Shown piece by piece: positions 44,695 through 57,699 of a stretch of DNA of 64,000 nucleotides (positions are counted from its first letter, which is position 1; the number at the start of each line of letters is the position of its first letter). The position numbers and the translations under genes are program-made. The notes under the pieces were generated by a model, which was not told where the DNA came from, ran no database searches, and saw only the letters and a program-made list of their open reading frames with translations. This stretch comes from Mixophyes australis (lineage: Eukaryota > Chordata > Amphibia > Anura > Limnodynastidae). Location: the NCBI GenBank assembly GCA_036250195.1, contig JAVHZZ010000001.1, positions 398,278,117 to 398,342,116 of the forward strand, given 5' to 3'.

Positions 44695-47105
44695 TAGCAA
44701 CATCTATTGTTTTCCTTGTTGAAAGATCAGGAGAAGATAGATTTGTATATATTCCGCATAGAGATGATACTGAAATCCAAAGAAGCCTATTAGTTTTCCA
44801 AGAGAAGTGATGTAGAAATAGAATAGCAGATGACCTAGGACTGAGCCTTGTGGTACTCCAACTGATACAGCAAGTAGAGCAGAGGTGGATCCAGAGAAAT
44901 TAACACTGACAGAGCGATTAGATAGGTAGGATGAGAACCAGGATAGGACAGTGCCTTCAAGACCTAGGGATTGTAGCGTTTGTATGAGGAGAGAGTGGTC
45001 AACAGTGTCAAATGCAACAGAGAGATCCAGGAGAATTAGAAGAGAGTAATGGTTATTACTTTTTGCTGTGATCAAATCATTGACAACCTTGGTCAGGGCA
45101 ATCTCTGTGGAGTGTTGAGAGTGAAAGCCTGACTGAAGAGAATCCAGTAGGTTGTTTGCTGTAAGAAAGTGTGTGAGGCGAGTGTAGGCAATTCTCTCGA
45201 GAAGCTTGGAGGGGCATAGGAGCTGAGAGATGGGGCGGTAATTTGAGAGAGAATTTGGGTCAGAATTTTGTTTTTTTCAAAATGGGAGTAATCCCTGCAT
45301 GCTTGAATAGTGATGGAAAAATACCAGTAGAAAGAGATAGATTACAGATTTTAATTAGAGGGGGAATGAGTACAGGAGACAGGGACCTATTAATTTGTGA
45401 GGGAATGGGATCAAGAAGACAAGAGGTAGAGTAGGAAGATGAGAAGAGAGTAGAACCTTCCTCTTCATTTGTGGGATCAAATGATGAGAGAGTGCCAGAG
45501 GGTGCTACAAAGCAATTGAGCTGATTGCTTGTTGAGGGAGATGATACTGTTTCAAGTCTGATCTTATCAATTTTGTCCTTGAAATAGGAAGCAAGATCCT
45601 GGGCACTGATGGTAGTTGGAGGATTTGGGGCGGTAGGATTCAGAAGAGATTTAAATGTGTTAAAAAGGTGTTTGGGGTTAGAAGCCTGAGCATAGATGAG
45701 ACATAGGAAGTATGTTTGTTTTGCAATGTCCAGAGCATTTCTATAAGAGTGGTAGATACCAATATATGTGATGAAATCATTAGAGGTACAAGATTTACGC
45801 CAGTGACGTTCTGCTTTACGAGAAAGTATTCGTAGATTCTGTGTTACTTTAGTGTTCCACGGTTGGCAAAGAAGTCTACTTGGAATATGTAGTGTCGCTG
45901 ATCAAGGGCAGTTGCTAGGGTTTGGTGAAAATGGGGTACTGCCCGATCAGGGGAGGAGAATGTAGAAATTAGGGAGAGAAGGTGTTGGAGAGAGGTGGAA
46001 AACTGTTGAAGATCAATAGAGTTGATATTCCTGCGGTTGTGAGGAGGCTTGGAAGAATTTGACACTAAGGAGAGTAAAGAACTGGGGTGAGCGCGTAGCT
46101 AATAAGGTGATGATCCGAGAGGGGGAAAGGAGTGTTAAGGAAATTAGAAACTGAGCATAGTCTAGAGAAAACAAGATCAAGACAGTGGCCATCCTGATGA
46201 TTAGCAGATTCAATCCACTGGGAGAGGTCAAGTGAGGATGTTAGAGAGAGTAGTTTGGAAGCAGCATTGGAACGTGGATTAGAAATAGGGATGTTGAAAT
46301 CACCCATGATGATGGTGGGAATGTCAGAGGCTAAGAAGTGAGGGAGCCATGCAGAGAAGTGTTCAAGAAATTGTTGGTGTGGACCAGGGGGGCGATAGAT
46401 GACAGCAACACGCATAGAGAATGGGTTAAAAATCCTAACAGCATGTACTTCAAAAGATGTGAACGTGAGTGATGGGACATTTGGTAGAACTGTGAATGTG
46501 CACTGTGGGGAGAAAAGTAGTCCAAGCCCCCCTTCTTGTCTGCCTCCTGGTTTGGGGGTATGGGTGAAATGGAAACCACCATGTGAAAAGGATGCAGGTG
46601 AGGCAGCATCTGATTGCATGAGCCATGTTTCTGTTATTGCTAGAAGGTTTAGGTTGTTTGAGAGGAAGAGATTGTGTACGGAGGTGAGTTTGTTACAAAC
46701 AGAGCGTGCATTCCAAAGGGCACATTTAAAGGACTTTGGAAGAGAAGGGAGACAGGTGAATTGTTTGAGGTTTACTGGATTTCTATAGTGTTCAAATATA
46801 TGCGTGTGGGAGAAGTGAGTGGGACCTGGATTAGGTGATATATCACCAGCTAATAGAAGCAGGGAGGAAGAAAGGTAGGAAAGATGATTGTAAGATGTGT
46901 GTCCTTTTAGTATCTGGCGACAGGGTGAGGCTGTTAAAGTTATTGAATTTAAATAGGAAAAGAGTTCATGTGTGTTAAGTAGAGGTGAGTGAAGTAATGA
47001 AGGGGCAATGTGGACAAATATGTGTGTTGCAGGATGGGTGAGGGATGATATAGTCCTAAAGATAATGCCATAAAAAGAGATAAAGAAAAATATTTTGGCC
47101 AGCAT
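44695..47105 (-). pseudogene. CR1/Rex1-like LINE ORF2 (endonuclease and partial RT)
   Basis: The frame 47105-46065 encodes 346 aa with an N-terminal hydrophobic region, a 2A-like motif GDISPNPGP (residues 87-95) and an APE-type endonuclease. Endonuclease motifs include CALWNARSVCNK, AITETWL, YRPPGP, MGDFNIP and SDHHLIS. After a frameshift near 46065 the RT follows: 45838-45330 fingers region, [19 protein letters not shown] near 45235, [19 protein letters not shown] near 44990 and [13 protein letters not shown] near 44855. The catalytic Tyr-Ala-Asp-Asp box near 44745 reads YAEYIQIY, so the RT is dead. It also has stops and shifts and ends near 44695 without a 3' UTR. The family inserts by target-primed reverse transcription. 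Confidence 0.88.
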
Positions 47106-47590
47106 TGGGATTTATGAGTAAAATAGCAAAAATGAGGGAATTAAATGAATTATCTAATTGCAATGTCCTGTGTAATCAGAGAAGTAGTGCAAAGCTAGGC
47201 TGCAGCAAATGTAGTTTATTCATGGATGTCTAGATAGTATAGAGTAATGATGTGGGGAGCCATGTGAGGGAGTGGGTGGAAGTGTTGAATGGAGAGTAAT
47301 AAAGAACAGGTGAATGAGTAGCTGAGTTCTTGCAGAGGCATGAGAGAGGAGAGTGGTTCAAAGTCAGTATCATTTCTTCCTACTTGTGATGGCAGACAAA
47401 GCCTTGAGTAGAATTGAAAGTACAATAATGAAATAGAGGACTAAAATAACTGTAGCATGGGTAGGGAGTGGCTGAACAAGTAGTACAGCAGGCTGCTTAA
47501 ATAGGGGGGATTTTGCAGGGAATATAAACTGACAGATAAAACAAACTTTCATGAGCTGAGTAGAAAATAAGGGCAGACTCCAAAACAATC
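47106..47590 (-). other. Probable 5' UTR of the LINE
   Basis: Upstream of the LINE start, without repeats of other families. Short frames here show no recognisable domain. Confidence 0.4.
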
Positions 47591-47635
47591 TTCATGTTGT
47601 GTGAAGCTTGAATTCAGGGAGAGATTAAAACATCA

Positions 47636-47825
47636 GGGGGTAAATGTATGAATCTCCGGATTCTTCATCTCCGGCGTGTTCAGCCTCTTCAGCGCTTAAA
47701 TTTAAAGCGGCGCTGCATTGTAAAGGGAAACTTCCCTTTACAATGCAGCGCCGCTTTAAATTTAAGCGCTGAAGAGGCTGAACACGCCGGAGATGAAGAA
47801 TCCGGAGATTCATACATTTGCCCCC
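47636..47825. repeat. Near-perfect 190-nt inverted repeat (hairpin)
   Basis: Two arms of 94 nt separated by 2 nt, centred on GGGAAACTTCCC. I see one mismatch (T/C, sixth position). Ends are GGGGG and CCCCC. Both strands encode nearly the same short open frame because the arms are mirror copies. Likely a foldback MITE. Confidence 0.97.
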
Positions 47826-48536
47826 AGGAGCAGAACATGGAGTTTCAGATGAATACTGACTGTTGTCCTTGTGTCGCTGTGGTAATAGGCAGAATGTTCT
47901 TCTCTTGTTTAACTCCGAATTATGCTATATAATTTTTTTTATACACACTAACTATGCAGCCATCACTAGCTTGCAGACATTCTACAATGAATATATAAGG
48001 TTAACAAACACATGTGATCAGTGTTCTTCTATCAATCCCTCAATAAACTCCCCCAACAAATACTAACAATAAAAGGTTTAAACAAACAAACAGTGAAAGG
48101 ACAGCATACCATTAGAAATTTAAATGCACTTTGATAATTCAGTCCAAACACTGGTGCAATAAGGTTGAAGTAATTACCATTACACCTTTCTTCACTCTCT
48201 TTTACAAACAAGAAATAGTATCAGTTATTTAGGAATAACAACTACCGCACAGCCATGGAACTATTTGGAGAGGTCTAGCGGGTCATGTAGAGTTGGATGC
48301 AAAATGCGTTTTGTTGCATATAATGTGTTTTTTACTCCTGTGCATGTGTACAAAAATCTAGTTATGGTTAAGGTTACTGAAGATGAGGCTCCTAATCTAC
48401 CCTCTGTGATCATTGCATTAATTCTTTTTTTGGTGGCACCTAGTAAAAATTATTTGTGGAGATGAAAATGTATAATGAACGTGATGTCATTCTCTCCACA
48501 CACACACTGTTAGAATAAAACTCTCTATTGCAGAGC
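47826..48536. other. Intergenic, nothing recognised
   Basis: AT-rich; no coding or repeat evidence. Confidence 0.4.
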
Positions 48537-48544
48537 CAAGTAAC

Positions 48545-50129
48545 CAGGACCGATGCAAGGATTTTTGGCACCATAGGCAAATCTTTAACCTACCACCCCA
48601 CCACCCTAAAAATATAGCCGCTTTGCACACCCTCACACACTTGACTTTTGTAAAACTCCTGGTTGGCAAGTTAAGGCTGCAGTCCAGATGCACTGATGTC
48701 TGATGCAGAACACTGCCCCAGGGGAAAACACAAGATTTCTAGAAGGGGAGTTTCCAAATGATAGATTTAAAAACAAAACAAAAAAAACTTGTGGCAATAA
48801 GCCAGTAACAGCCCCACCCTCTCCCCATACATTAAACCAATACTACCCCATCACTCTCCCCACACGTTATACCAATACCACTACCAGAGGCACAGATGAG
48901 GTGACAAAAGGACAGAAACTGACACAGACAGGAGAAGGGGGGACAGGGGGGGCACAGGCAGTAGAAGGAGACACACTGGCACATAAGATGGCACAGACAG
49001 GGGAAAGATAGAAAAGCTGACACAGACAGGGGAAGAGCAGAGTCTGGCACAAATGGGAGAATGGTAGAGAGGCTGTCACAGATGAGGAGGGCAAAGAGGC
49101 TGGTGCAGACATAGGTATGAGGGAAGGGCAAAGAGGCTAGCATTAGAAGGGGCAAGGGCAGAGAGGCTGGTGCAGAAAGATGGAGGGCAGAGGGGCTGGT
49201 GTAGACAGGTAGGGCAGAGAGATTGGCGCACATGAGGGAAAGGCAGATAGGCTGGCATAGATGGGGAAGGACAGAGAGACTGGCGCACATGAGGGAAGGG
49301 CAAATAGGCTGGCATAGATGGGGAAGGACAGAGAGGCTGGTGCAGATGAGGGAAGGGCAGTGAGGCTGGCATAGATGGGGAAGGGCAGAGTGGCTGGCAC
49401 AGATGAGGGAAGAGCAGAGAGGCTGGCACAGATGGGGAAGGGCAGAGAGGCTGGTGCAGATGAGGGAAAGGCAAAGAGACTGGCATCGATGGCATAGATG
49501 GGGAAGGGCAGAGAGGCTGGCACAGATGAGGGAAGAGCAGAGAGTCTGGCACACATAAAAAAAGGGCAGATAAGGTAAGAAAGACTGTACATACAGAAAA
49601 GCATGATACTCTGTAGAAAAGTAGAATGTGTTTATCAAGACATACTTACCTCCAGTCCCAGGCTGCCAGCTCCATGTGCAGGGGCACCTCTGTTCAGCAC
49701 CACAGTCCAGCAGAGGAGTACAGGTGGGGTTCAGGGTACAACCCTGCAACAGTTGATGAAGCTGCCCACTCCGCAGTACCTCCCAAACACAGCATGTCTC
49801 CCTGCAGTCGGCTAAAAACAAACTGTCAGGCAATTCTCGCTGTGATTGGCTGGAGCTCACAGTGTCAGGACATTTCTGGCCTGTGGTTGGTTCGCTCTTG
49901 GTGTGGCTGCTCAGTCAGCCGACAGCAAGATTGTATTCATAGGAAGATCACTTCCAGATGAAGTGCGCTGATAAAATGGCGCTGGCACTGAACTTGGCAA
50001 AAGCCTAAGTAACTTAAAATATTTTTAATTTTATACTTGTTCTGACTTTGCTTAGGGGGCAGGTGGTGCCCCAAAAGCCTGTCGTCCTAGACAGCTGCCT
50101 AAAGCTGCATAATGTTAGCGCTGGGCCTG
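48545..50129. mobile_element. hAT-type MITE with perfect 8-bp TSD
   Basis: Flanked by CAAGTAAC at 48537-48544 and 50130-50137. Termini CAGGACCGATG and the inverted CAGGCCCAGCG share the CAGG.CC start. Subterminal motifs TTTTTGGCACC and GGTGCCCCAAAA are also inverted. The interior contains a long minisatellite and no transposase. Confidence 0.92.
48895..49575 (-). repeat. 28-bp minisatellite
   Basis: About 24 copies of CTGGCACAGATGGGGAAGGG plus CAGAGAGG with variants. On the minus strand all three frames stay open for 81-342 codons, encoding Cys/Pro/Leu/Ser-rich repeats. This follows from a stop-free unit whose length is not a multiple of three, so no protein is inferred. Confidence 0.93.
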
Positions 50130-50314
50130 CAAGTAACATTTTACTGCCCACCTCACATAACTGGGAAGGATAGTCCAAATAGAGATACAGTTAATGAATC
50201 ATAATCAAAATAATTTTCAAATGTCATTATCATAATCCTGCCAGCAAAGAAAGTGATTGTGATTAATCCCAAATAAATATAAGCTGTTCCTGTAGGATTT
50301 CCTTGCAGTTTTCT

Positions 50315-51075
50315 TGGTTGCATCGTACTGGGTTAGCCATGGTCCGCACGGAGCTTTCAAAACATCTATAGGATCTGATTGCTGAAAGGTATCAATCAGG
50401 AGAGGGATATAAAAGAAATTCAAAGCCATTATGTGTACCATGAAGACTATCATCAATAAGTGAGAAAATGTGGCACATCAAGGACCTTGTCAAAATCAGA
50501 ACATCCCTTCAAAGTTGATGACAGGACAAGGAGAAACCTCATCAGGGAGCTACTAAGAGGCTTACAGCAACACTAAAGGAGTTGCAGGAATTTCTGTGAG
50601 GAACTGCTCACTCCCTGCATGTGACAAAGATCTCTTGTATTCTGCACATATCTGGGCTATGGGGTAGGGTGACAATTTCTCACAAAAAAGAACATCTGGA
50701 CCTGCCGAAATTGTGCAACAAAATACTCTCAATCACACAAAATCATGTGGGAAAATGTCTTCTGATCTGATGAGACCAAGGTTGAACTTTCTTCCACACA
50801 CCGTACCTACTGTGAAGCATGACAGTGGTAGCATCCTGCTTTGGGGCTGCTTCTCTTCAGCTGGGGCAGGGGCCATGTCAGGATAGAGGGCATCATAAAT
50901 AGCTCCAAATATCAAGATATTTTGGCACAAAACCTGCTGGCATCTGTCAGGAAACTGAAGAGGAAGTTCACTTTCCAACATGATAAGATCCAAAGCACAC
51001 ATTAAAGTAAACCAAGGATCCATTGTTTACCGCTTTATAAATCCACTGGAAATCTTCTTTCCTGCTATAGCTCAA
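50315..51075 (+). pseudogene. Tc1-like transposase fossil
   Basis: Degenerate frames match Tc1 transposases in order: an ELSKHL...LIAERYQSGEGYK helix-turn-helix-like start near 50350, a K.L...DQG region near 50770, and [20 protein letters not shown] near 50815-50880 (the V(K)HGGGSxxxWGCFSxxG block). An F..DPKH-like remnant follows near 50970. Many stops. The catalytic DDE cannot be confirmed. Confidence 0.8.
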
Positions 51076-51079
51076 ATGG

Positions 51080-52278
51080 AAATGACAAGTGAGAAAACAA
51101 AATAGACAACCGTAACTTGATATAATATTGCTAATGAATGAAGTACAATTGACTGTAAATACTAATATGCAAACAATCAACCCAAGGTGGCTAGATAGTG
51201 CTGCTGGTGTCATCATTGTCAGCATGTATCGTTACACCAGGTCTTTAGTACACATGAAAGCCTCCTAAGAAGCGTATCTGGACATGCGATCAAGTCTAAT
51301 TAGACACATTTGCATACACCGGGTTACACCTATGTTATCATGCCTTTACTCTACTCAACTTATGTCTGCCCACCCCCATTCCTAAAGTAAAATGCCACAA
51401 GCCTAAGATTCTCTCTTATCTAAATACAGATACATTTTGGTATGTATGCATGTGCCGTACAAAAATGCTTATTTTTATGACCAAGAGTTGGACTTATAGT
51501 CAAGTCTAAGCAAGGCTCTTTCTGTAATCAATTATTGCCCATTGCCACATGGGTAGTGTGGATCCAATATGTTTGTGATTAAATAAACTTCTCTTTTATG
51601 CTGTCACTTTAATCTTAGTTTTCTACATGCTTTTCAGTAAGAATACATATCAGCATACTGGGTGCTATGGCTGAGAATTCTGCACCACAAACTACTACTT
51701 CATATTCTATCTGTGATTTATCCTTCTCAATTATCAGTTCTTGACAGCCATCATCAATATTTATCTGACTAGCACTACCTTCGTTAGCATCATTGTTTAC
51801 TGTGCAAACCGGCTTTTGTATGGAGAGGCCAGCAGCATGCTCACCCTAATTATCCTGCTGCATATGGCTTAATTACCTCTCTAGCCACAAAGGAATGAGT
51901 AAGTTGATGCTAATGCCACAATCATCTGTGCTAACAAACCTGGTCACCTTATTAAAGGTGTGTAGCTGTTTACAAATATCCTCCACGAGATGCCATTGTC
52001 TTTGGAGAAAAAAAAATGTTTACTTGGGAAATCAGAGCTGATGTGGAAAATTGTTACAATTTTGTAACAGGCTAAGAGCATTTATTGCACAATACAGTAA
52101 ACTGAAATCTGATCTTCCTTCACTGTGAGCTGTACCTGTGTGGATTACATTCTCTATTGAGAACTATGGAGCTCGTTGGTGTGGCTCTGCACAAGTGAGC
52201 CAATCTGTGTTTCTACATATTTGGGGCCTTTGCTACAGATCTAGAGAACCTCATTATCATCATTGTGGAGCTTATTAT
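51080..52278. other. Intergenic, nothing recognised
   Basis: No gene or repeat signature that I can support. Confidence 0.4.
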
Positions 52279-52633
52279 GGGCAGCACAGTGGCTTAGTGG
52301 TTAGCACTTCTGCCTCACAGCACTGGGATCATGAGTTCGACTCACGACCATGACTTTATCTCTGTGGAGTTTGTATGTTCTCCCCGTGTTTGTGTGGGTT
52401 TTCTCTGGGTGCTCTGGTTTCCTCCCACATTCCAAAAACATACTAGTAGGTTAATTCACTGCTATAAAATTGACCCTAGTCTCTCTCTCTCTGTCTGTCT
52501 TTGTGTGTGTGTATATGTATGTTAGGGAATTTAGACTGTAAGCTCCAATGGGGCAGGGACTGATGTGAGTGAGTTCTCTGTACAGCCCTGCGGAATTAGT
52601 AGTGCTATATAAATACCTGATGATGATGATTAG
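52279..52633 (+). mobile_element. V-SINE-like SINE, most complete copy
   Basis: The tRNA-derived head has an A box TGGCTTAGTGG (52290-52300) and a B box GAGTTCGACTC (52333-52343). The core GTGGAGTTTGTATGTTCTCC, then GTGTTTGTGTGGGTTTTCTC, is the V-core shared among vertebrate SINEs. The tail has CAGCCCTGCGGAATTAG, ATATAAATA and (TGA)n. Copies at 13370, 25851 and 56954 are reverse orientation. Confidence 0.92.
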
Positions 52634-55479
52634 CTTCTAAAGTTTGGTTTACATTTGATTGCTATACGTGACAGACATTAATTGTGTTATTATACTAGCA
52701 CATGAAATAGAGGAATGTTATAGAAGTCCAAGCCGAACTTGTGCTCTTTTCACAAGAATGATAAATTCTGCAGTTATGCCTTTGATTTTTTCAAGATATA
52801 GAGAATTTTATATACTGGTACAACATATATTGCAATGAGAGCTACACAGATATTTACTATTATTATTCAGTGGAGGAACATTGAGTGCTCCTATGCTATA
52901 TACATCCAACTTGATATAAGCTGTCATTGTTTTATGTATATTTATTATATTGTTTTTAATGTATTCTTTATAGTGTTGGGTTTTTTTTGCAATATACTAT
53001 TCTTTTTAATAGATGGTTTCATAGTTTATGATTTTGAATTTCAGTGCAAATTATTGCAGTAGTTTCTCTCTTTCACTATTCAGTTCAATGGATTATTATT
53101 TATAATTTAACAAAGCTATTCCATAAAACCTGTCCTACTTCTTTGGAAAATTAATTTAACAAGTGTATAGCTATTCTTTACACTAGATGCTTAATGCTGA
53201 TAAGGATTAAAGAAGGATTTATGCTAAATGTTACACGAGAGACTTACTGCTTGTAGAATTGTTAGAAATATGAAAAAGTTAATGTTTGTCTAGAAGCAAA
53301 AAAAAGAGATACAGTATTTATTAAAAAGAACACACAGGAAACTGAACGCATTATATAAGTAAATAACAGATGCGTGAAGAATTCAAATTCATCCAAGTGT
53401 TTGAGCATGGCAAATATTAACAAAAATGTCAGCTAGAAGAATTGCTGTCGGCCACAATGTTATTGGGAGAGTCAATGCATTTCATAAGTCACTTGTCTTA
53501 TTACTCATCTAATTGTGAACAAGACATCCTGGAGGTCAACCTTCCTGGAAGTGTAGATTACATTGAATGATTTGCATCAAGTAACTTTTTCTTGTGTGAA
53601 TTGCAAATATTAGTGCATTTTCACTAATGTGACACAAATGTGGTAGGTATACAATTTAGCACAGGTGCTTCTAGATCATGAAAGATTCAAACTTGTGCAA
53701 CCCAAGATATTTCTCTCTTTCGTACAATACAGAAAACATAACAAAACATATTACAAAATAAATAAATAAATAATATACATTTTCTAAGTTCCCCCTTATT
53801 TTTTTATTGTTTTTAAATAAAGTGTATCATCTTACGAATATAATAATAATGAATAATAATGAACACTATAAATAGGGAGCCTTGGTCACATCATAAGATG
53901 ATACATTTTCATGTAGCAACTTTACCATGAAAACGTTCTCATTGGTCTGAGCTATGTGAGGTTCAATATTTAGGGCATACTATTTATTATCAGTCCTACC
54001 ACAGGGTCTATCTTCTTATTTTAATCACTTTTTCTTACTTTTACACTTTGATTTTATTTAATTTGCCTATTCTTCTCTGGTTGAAATTGATATTTTAACA
54101 TTATCTAATAAAGTTTTGTTTTAGCCATTTGTGTCAACCCCTCGGGACCAGAGTGCTTCAAGAATCAATACTGGTCTTTCTTTTTTTCTGTGATTTTTAA
54201 ATGTTGAATGAAGCACCCCCGCACATTATAGTAATATAACTTTAATAGTGAGGAAGATCTCTACGTGGTGCGGAGCCTATTTTCCTATTTTCCCCTTTCC
54301 CCTGTTCAACTATGAGTTACTCACTGTTTAACATGATTGTAGACTACACATTTTACAATTATGTTGCTTGTCAGCCATGCTCCCAATTACATGTTCACTG
54401 TGCCTTGATAGTATCTGAATGGAACACGTCCAAAAGATGTTGATATCATTTTAAAAAGGCATGTATGAGACTGACATTGAAGGATTTCTTTTTATTCCTT
54501 CCTATCAATCAGGTTAATGGAACATGTGGATCTCATGACCCCATTATAGTTATTTCACCCTATTAAAGCTCTCACATTGTTTTTCCAAACAGCAGCAGCT
54601 TCCCTACGTTCACACAAGCTCAAAGTACTGTAAACCAGTTGAATAAAGGAAGAATGTTCTCTGTTCACTGACAAAATAAATAGATTTATGTGATTATTTA
54701 ATGAAGTATGCACGGGAGATTTCCAATAAGAGAACCTGCAGGTGAAAAATCCAACAGAAGATGAAATATTGATCTCCCTGGCAGAGATGGTAGTTCACAG
54801 TGCCTGTGGTTTAGAACTGATTTTCTTTCCTAACAGGTTCCCACCACCATAATTTGGAAACTAAAGTTGATGACACTGAATATTCCCATTTGCATGTCTG
54901 CCCAGAATCTGTTTCTTTTTCTTGCATTTAAGCATTTTTTTGACCTTTTTGAGACATGCAGATTTACTTCTCTGTTTTATCTTTGAATGTAGAGAAAATC
55001 CAAAACAGACATGGTCAAAGTTACACATGGCACCAAACAGACACCAGCATGTGAGACCAGTATATCACAAAATATTAAACATATATTTTAATTCATTTAG
55101 GGCCTATTTGGAGTTTGACACTAGCTTGTTTTTTATGCATAAGATACAGATTTTTGTACAATGAATAGGTGTATGTATAGGTCCATATATATAGTATTCT
55201 GTGTATCCTTGACTTATATCTCATTATGCATGTAAAGGCAGAGTGAGGGATGGAAGGGGCCCGAAGCTTTATTAAGGACAGACACAAATATGGGAAGGGT
55301 GCATAAATAAGGCATGACATTCAATAACACTTCAAACAGTGATAGGGGAATGGGTTGGAGGGGGTAAGGGAGAGGAAGCACAAGCCAAAAGTTTTAATGA
55401 TAAAAAACACACATAGGGAGGAGAAAGAGACGAGGGAGACAACAATCAACCATTCTTCTCTTCTTCAGGACTGTTAAGA
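52634..55479. other. Intergenic, nothing recognised
   Basis: AT-rich, with only short chance ORFs and an (AAAT)n run near 53758-53773. Confidence 0.4.
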
Positions 55480-55555
55480 GCAGGGCCGGACTGGCCATCT
55501 GGCAATTCTGGCATTTGCCAGAAGGGCCGAATGCCAGATGGGTCAGTCCGCCCTG
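55480..55555. mobile_element. Terminal foldback of a hAT-like MITE
   Basis: CAGGGCCGGACTGG and the inverted TCAGTCCGCCCTG enclose CCATCTGGCA/TGCCAGATGG arms. This is either a very small foldback or the left end of a larger element extending to the GC-rich 55600-55760 region. Confidence 0.5.
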
Positions 55556-56066
55556 CACTCATTCTGAAGCGCCAGCAATTTTTTTTTCCATTTACACGCA
55601 GCCGCGCGATGACGTCATGACGTCGCGGCCACGCGATTACGTCACTCGCGGCCGCGTAGGACTAGGAGGAGCGGTTCCAGCGTGGGTGCATTCACATGGT
55701 GGTGCACCGTCAATAGCCAGCCCAGCCAAGACAAGCCCAGCCAAGCCCAGCCAGCAGGTAATTAACACAAAAAAGTCAATAAAACAAAATATATGTAAAT
55801 GGTTGCATATAGCATTAAGCATTCTCAAAAAAAGCAACCATTCAGGAATATTTATTCAATGGTTGCTTTTTTTTGAGAAAGCTAAATGGTATATGCATCC
55901 ATTTGCATATAGATTTTTTTCTGGAATGATTTGTTGATTCTTATTTTTCATTTTTCACTTTTGTGAATAAAAAAATATTAACTTTTATTATTGTGTTTTT
56001 TTTTTACATTTTGTGTTAATTTTTTAACACACAAATTTACAATATATTATATATATATATATATAT

Positions 56067-56930
56067 TGAGAGAAAAAAAGGGCGCTTCTTTAAATTAATG
56101 AAATGTGTACAAGTGTATAAATTCATTTGAAACGGCAGCCAAGGACAAATAGGACCAATGTGCAAGTGCAAATAAAAGAAAAATGTTGTCCGGCGCTCAG
56201 AAACAAACAGAATTTAAAAATCACTGTGTCAGCATAAACATAAAGGAGAATTTTGTGCACAATATAGCTATATTGGGGTTAAGCTCACCTGCCGGATGTC
56301 AAGGCATCTCCTGTAGGTGAGTCCCTAAGCTAGTGATACAAATTTACATTCAGGGTGTTCCATTTAAAACCTTCCCCTGAAGCTCCATCTTATAAAGCCT
56401 GCAGCACCTTTGTAGGGAGTGGTCAACTCCCAAAAAACTAGAAAATAGTGAGAGAAAAAAAGGGCGCTTCTTTAAATTAATGAAATGTGTACAAGTGTAT
56501 AAATTCATTTGAAACGGCAGCCAAGGACAAATAGGACCAATGTGCAAGTGCAAATAAAAGAAAAATGTTGTCCGGCGCTCAGAAACAAACAGAATTTAAA
56601 AATCACTGTGTCAGCATAAACATAAAGGAGAATTGTGTGCACAATATAGCTATATTGGGGTTAAGCTCACCTGCCGGACGTCAAGGCATCTCCTGTAGGT
56701 GAGTCCCTAAGCTAGTGATACAAATTTACATTCAGGGTGTTCCATTTAAAACCTTCCCCTGAACCTCCATCTTATAAAGCCTGCAGCACCTTTGTAGGGA
56801 GTGGTCAACTCCCAAAAAACTAGAAAATAGTGAGAGAAAAAAAGGGCGCTTCTTTAAATTAATGAAATGTGTACAAGTGTATAAATTCATTTGAAACGGC
56901 AGCCAAGGACAAATAGGACCATATATATAT
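56067..56930 (+). repeat. 382-bp tandem duplication, 2.3 copies
   Basis: The start TGAGAGAAAAAAAGGGCGCT recurs at 56067, 56449 and 56831. The first two units differ by only a few bases, implying recent duplication. The unit contains GTCCGGCGCTCAGAAACAAA and no ORF. Confidence 0.96.
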
Positions 56931-56953
56931 ATATGTATATGTGTATATATATA

Positions 56954-57288
56954 TCATCACCATCATCATCACCATTTATTTATATAGCGCCACTAATTCC
57001 GCAGCGCTGTACAGAGAACTCATTCACATCAGTCCCTGCCCCATTGGAGCTTACAGTCTAAATTCCCTAATATAGACACACACTCACACATAGACATAGA
57101 CAGACAGACTAGGGTCAATTTTGATAGCAGCCAATTAACCTACTAGTATGTTTTTGGAGTGTGGGAGGAAACCAGAGCACCCGGAGGAAACCCACGCAAA
57201 CACCATGACAGGCCATGGTCGGGAATCGAACTCATGACCCCAGTGCTGCGAGGCAGAGGTGCTAACCACTAGGCCACTGTGCTGCCCA
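56954..57288 (-). mobile_element. V-SINE-like SINE
   Basis: Reverse complement of the 52279 family: tail (CATCATCACC...ATATAGCGCC) at the left, V-core in the middle, tRNA-like head at the right. Confidence 0.9.
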
Positions 57289-57616
<328 letters not shown>

Positions 57617-57699
57617 CATTCATGTTATTGGAGTTCCTGCACCCAGGCTGGCGAAATATCTACAAACGTGAGTGCCTGTCCTGTTATGTGTTTTATATA

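Noticed and set aside
47625..47932. Two nearly identical short proteins on opposite strands
   Set aside because: A consequence of the perfect inverted repeat, not two genes.
48832..49860. 342-codon minus-strand Cys/Pro/Leu-rich frame
   Set aside because: It reads through a 28-bp minisatellite; two other frames are equally open.
52290..52343. Possible tRNA gene (A and B boxes present)
   Set aside because: The sequence continues into a V-core and SINE tail and cannot fold as a full tRNA, so it is a SINE head.
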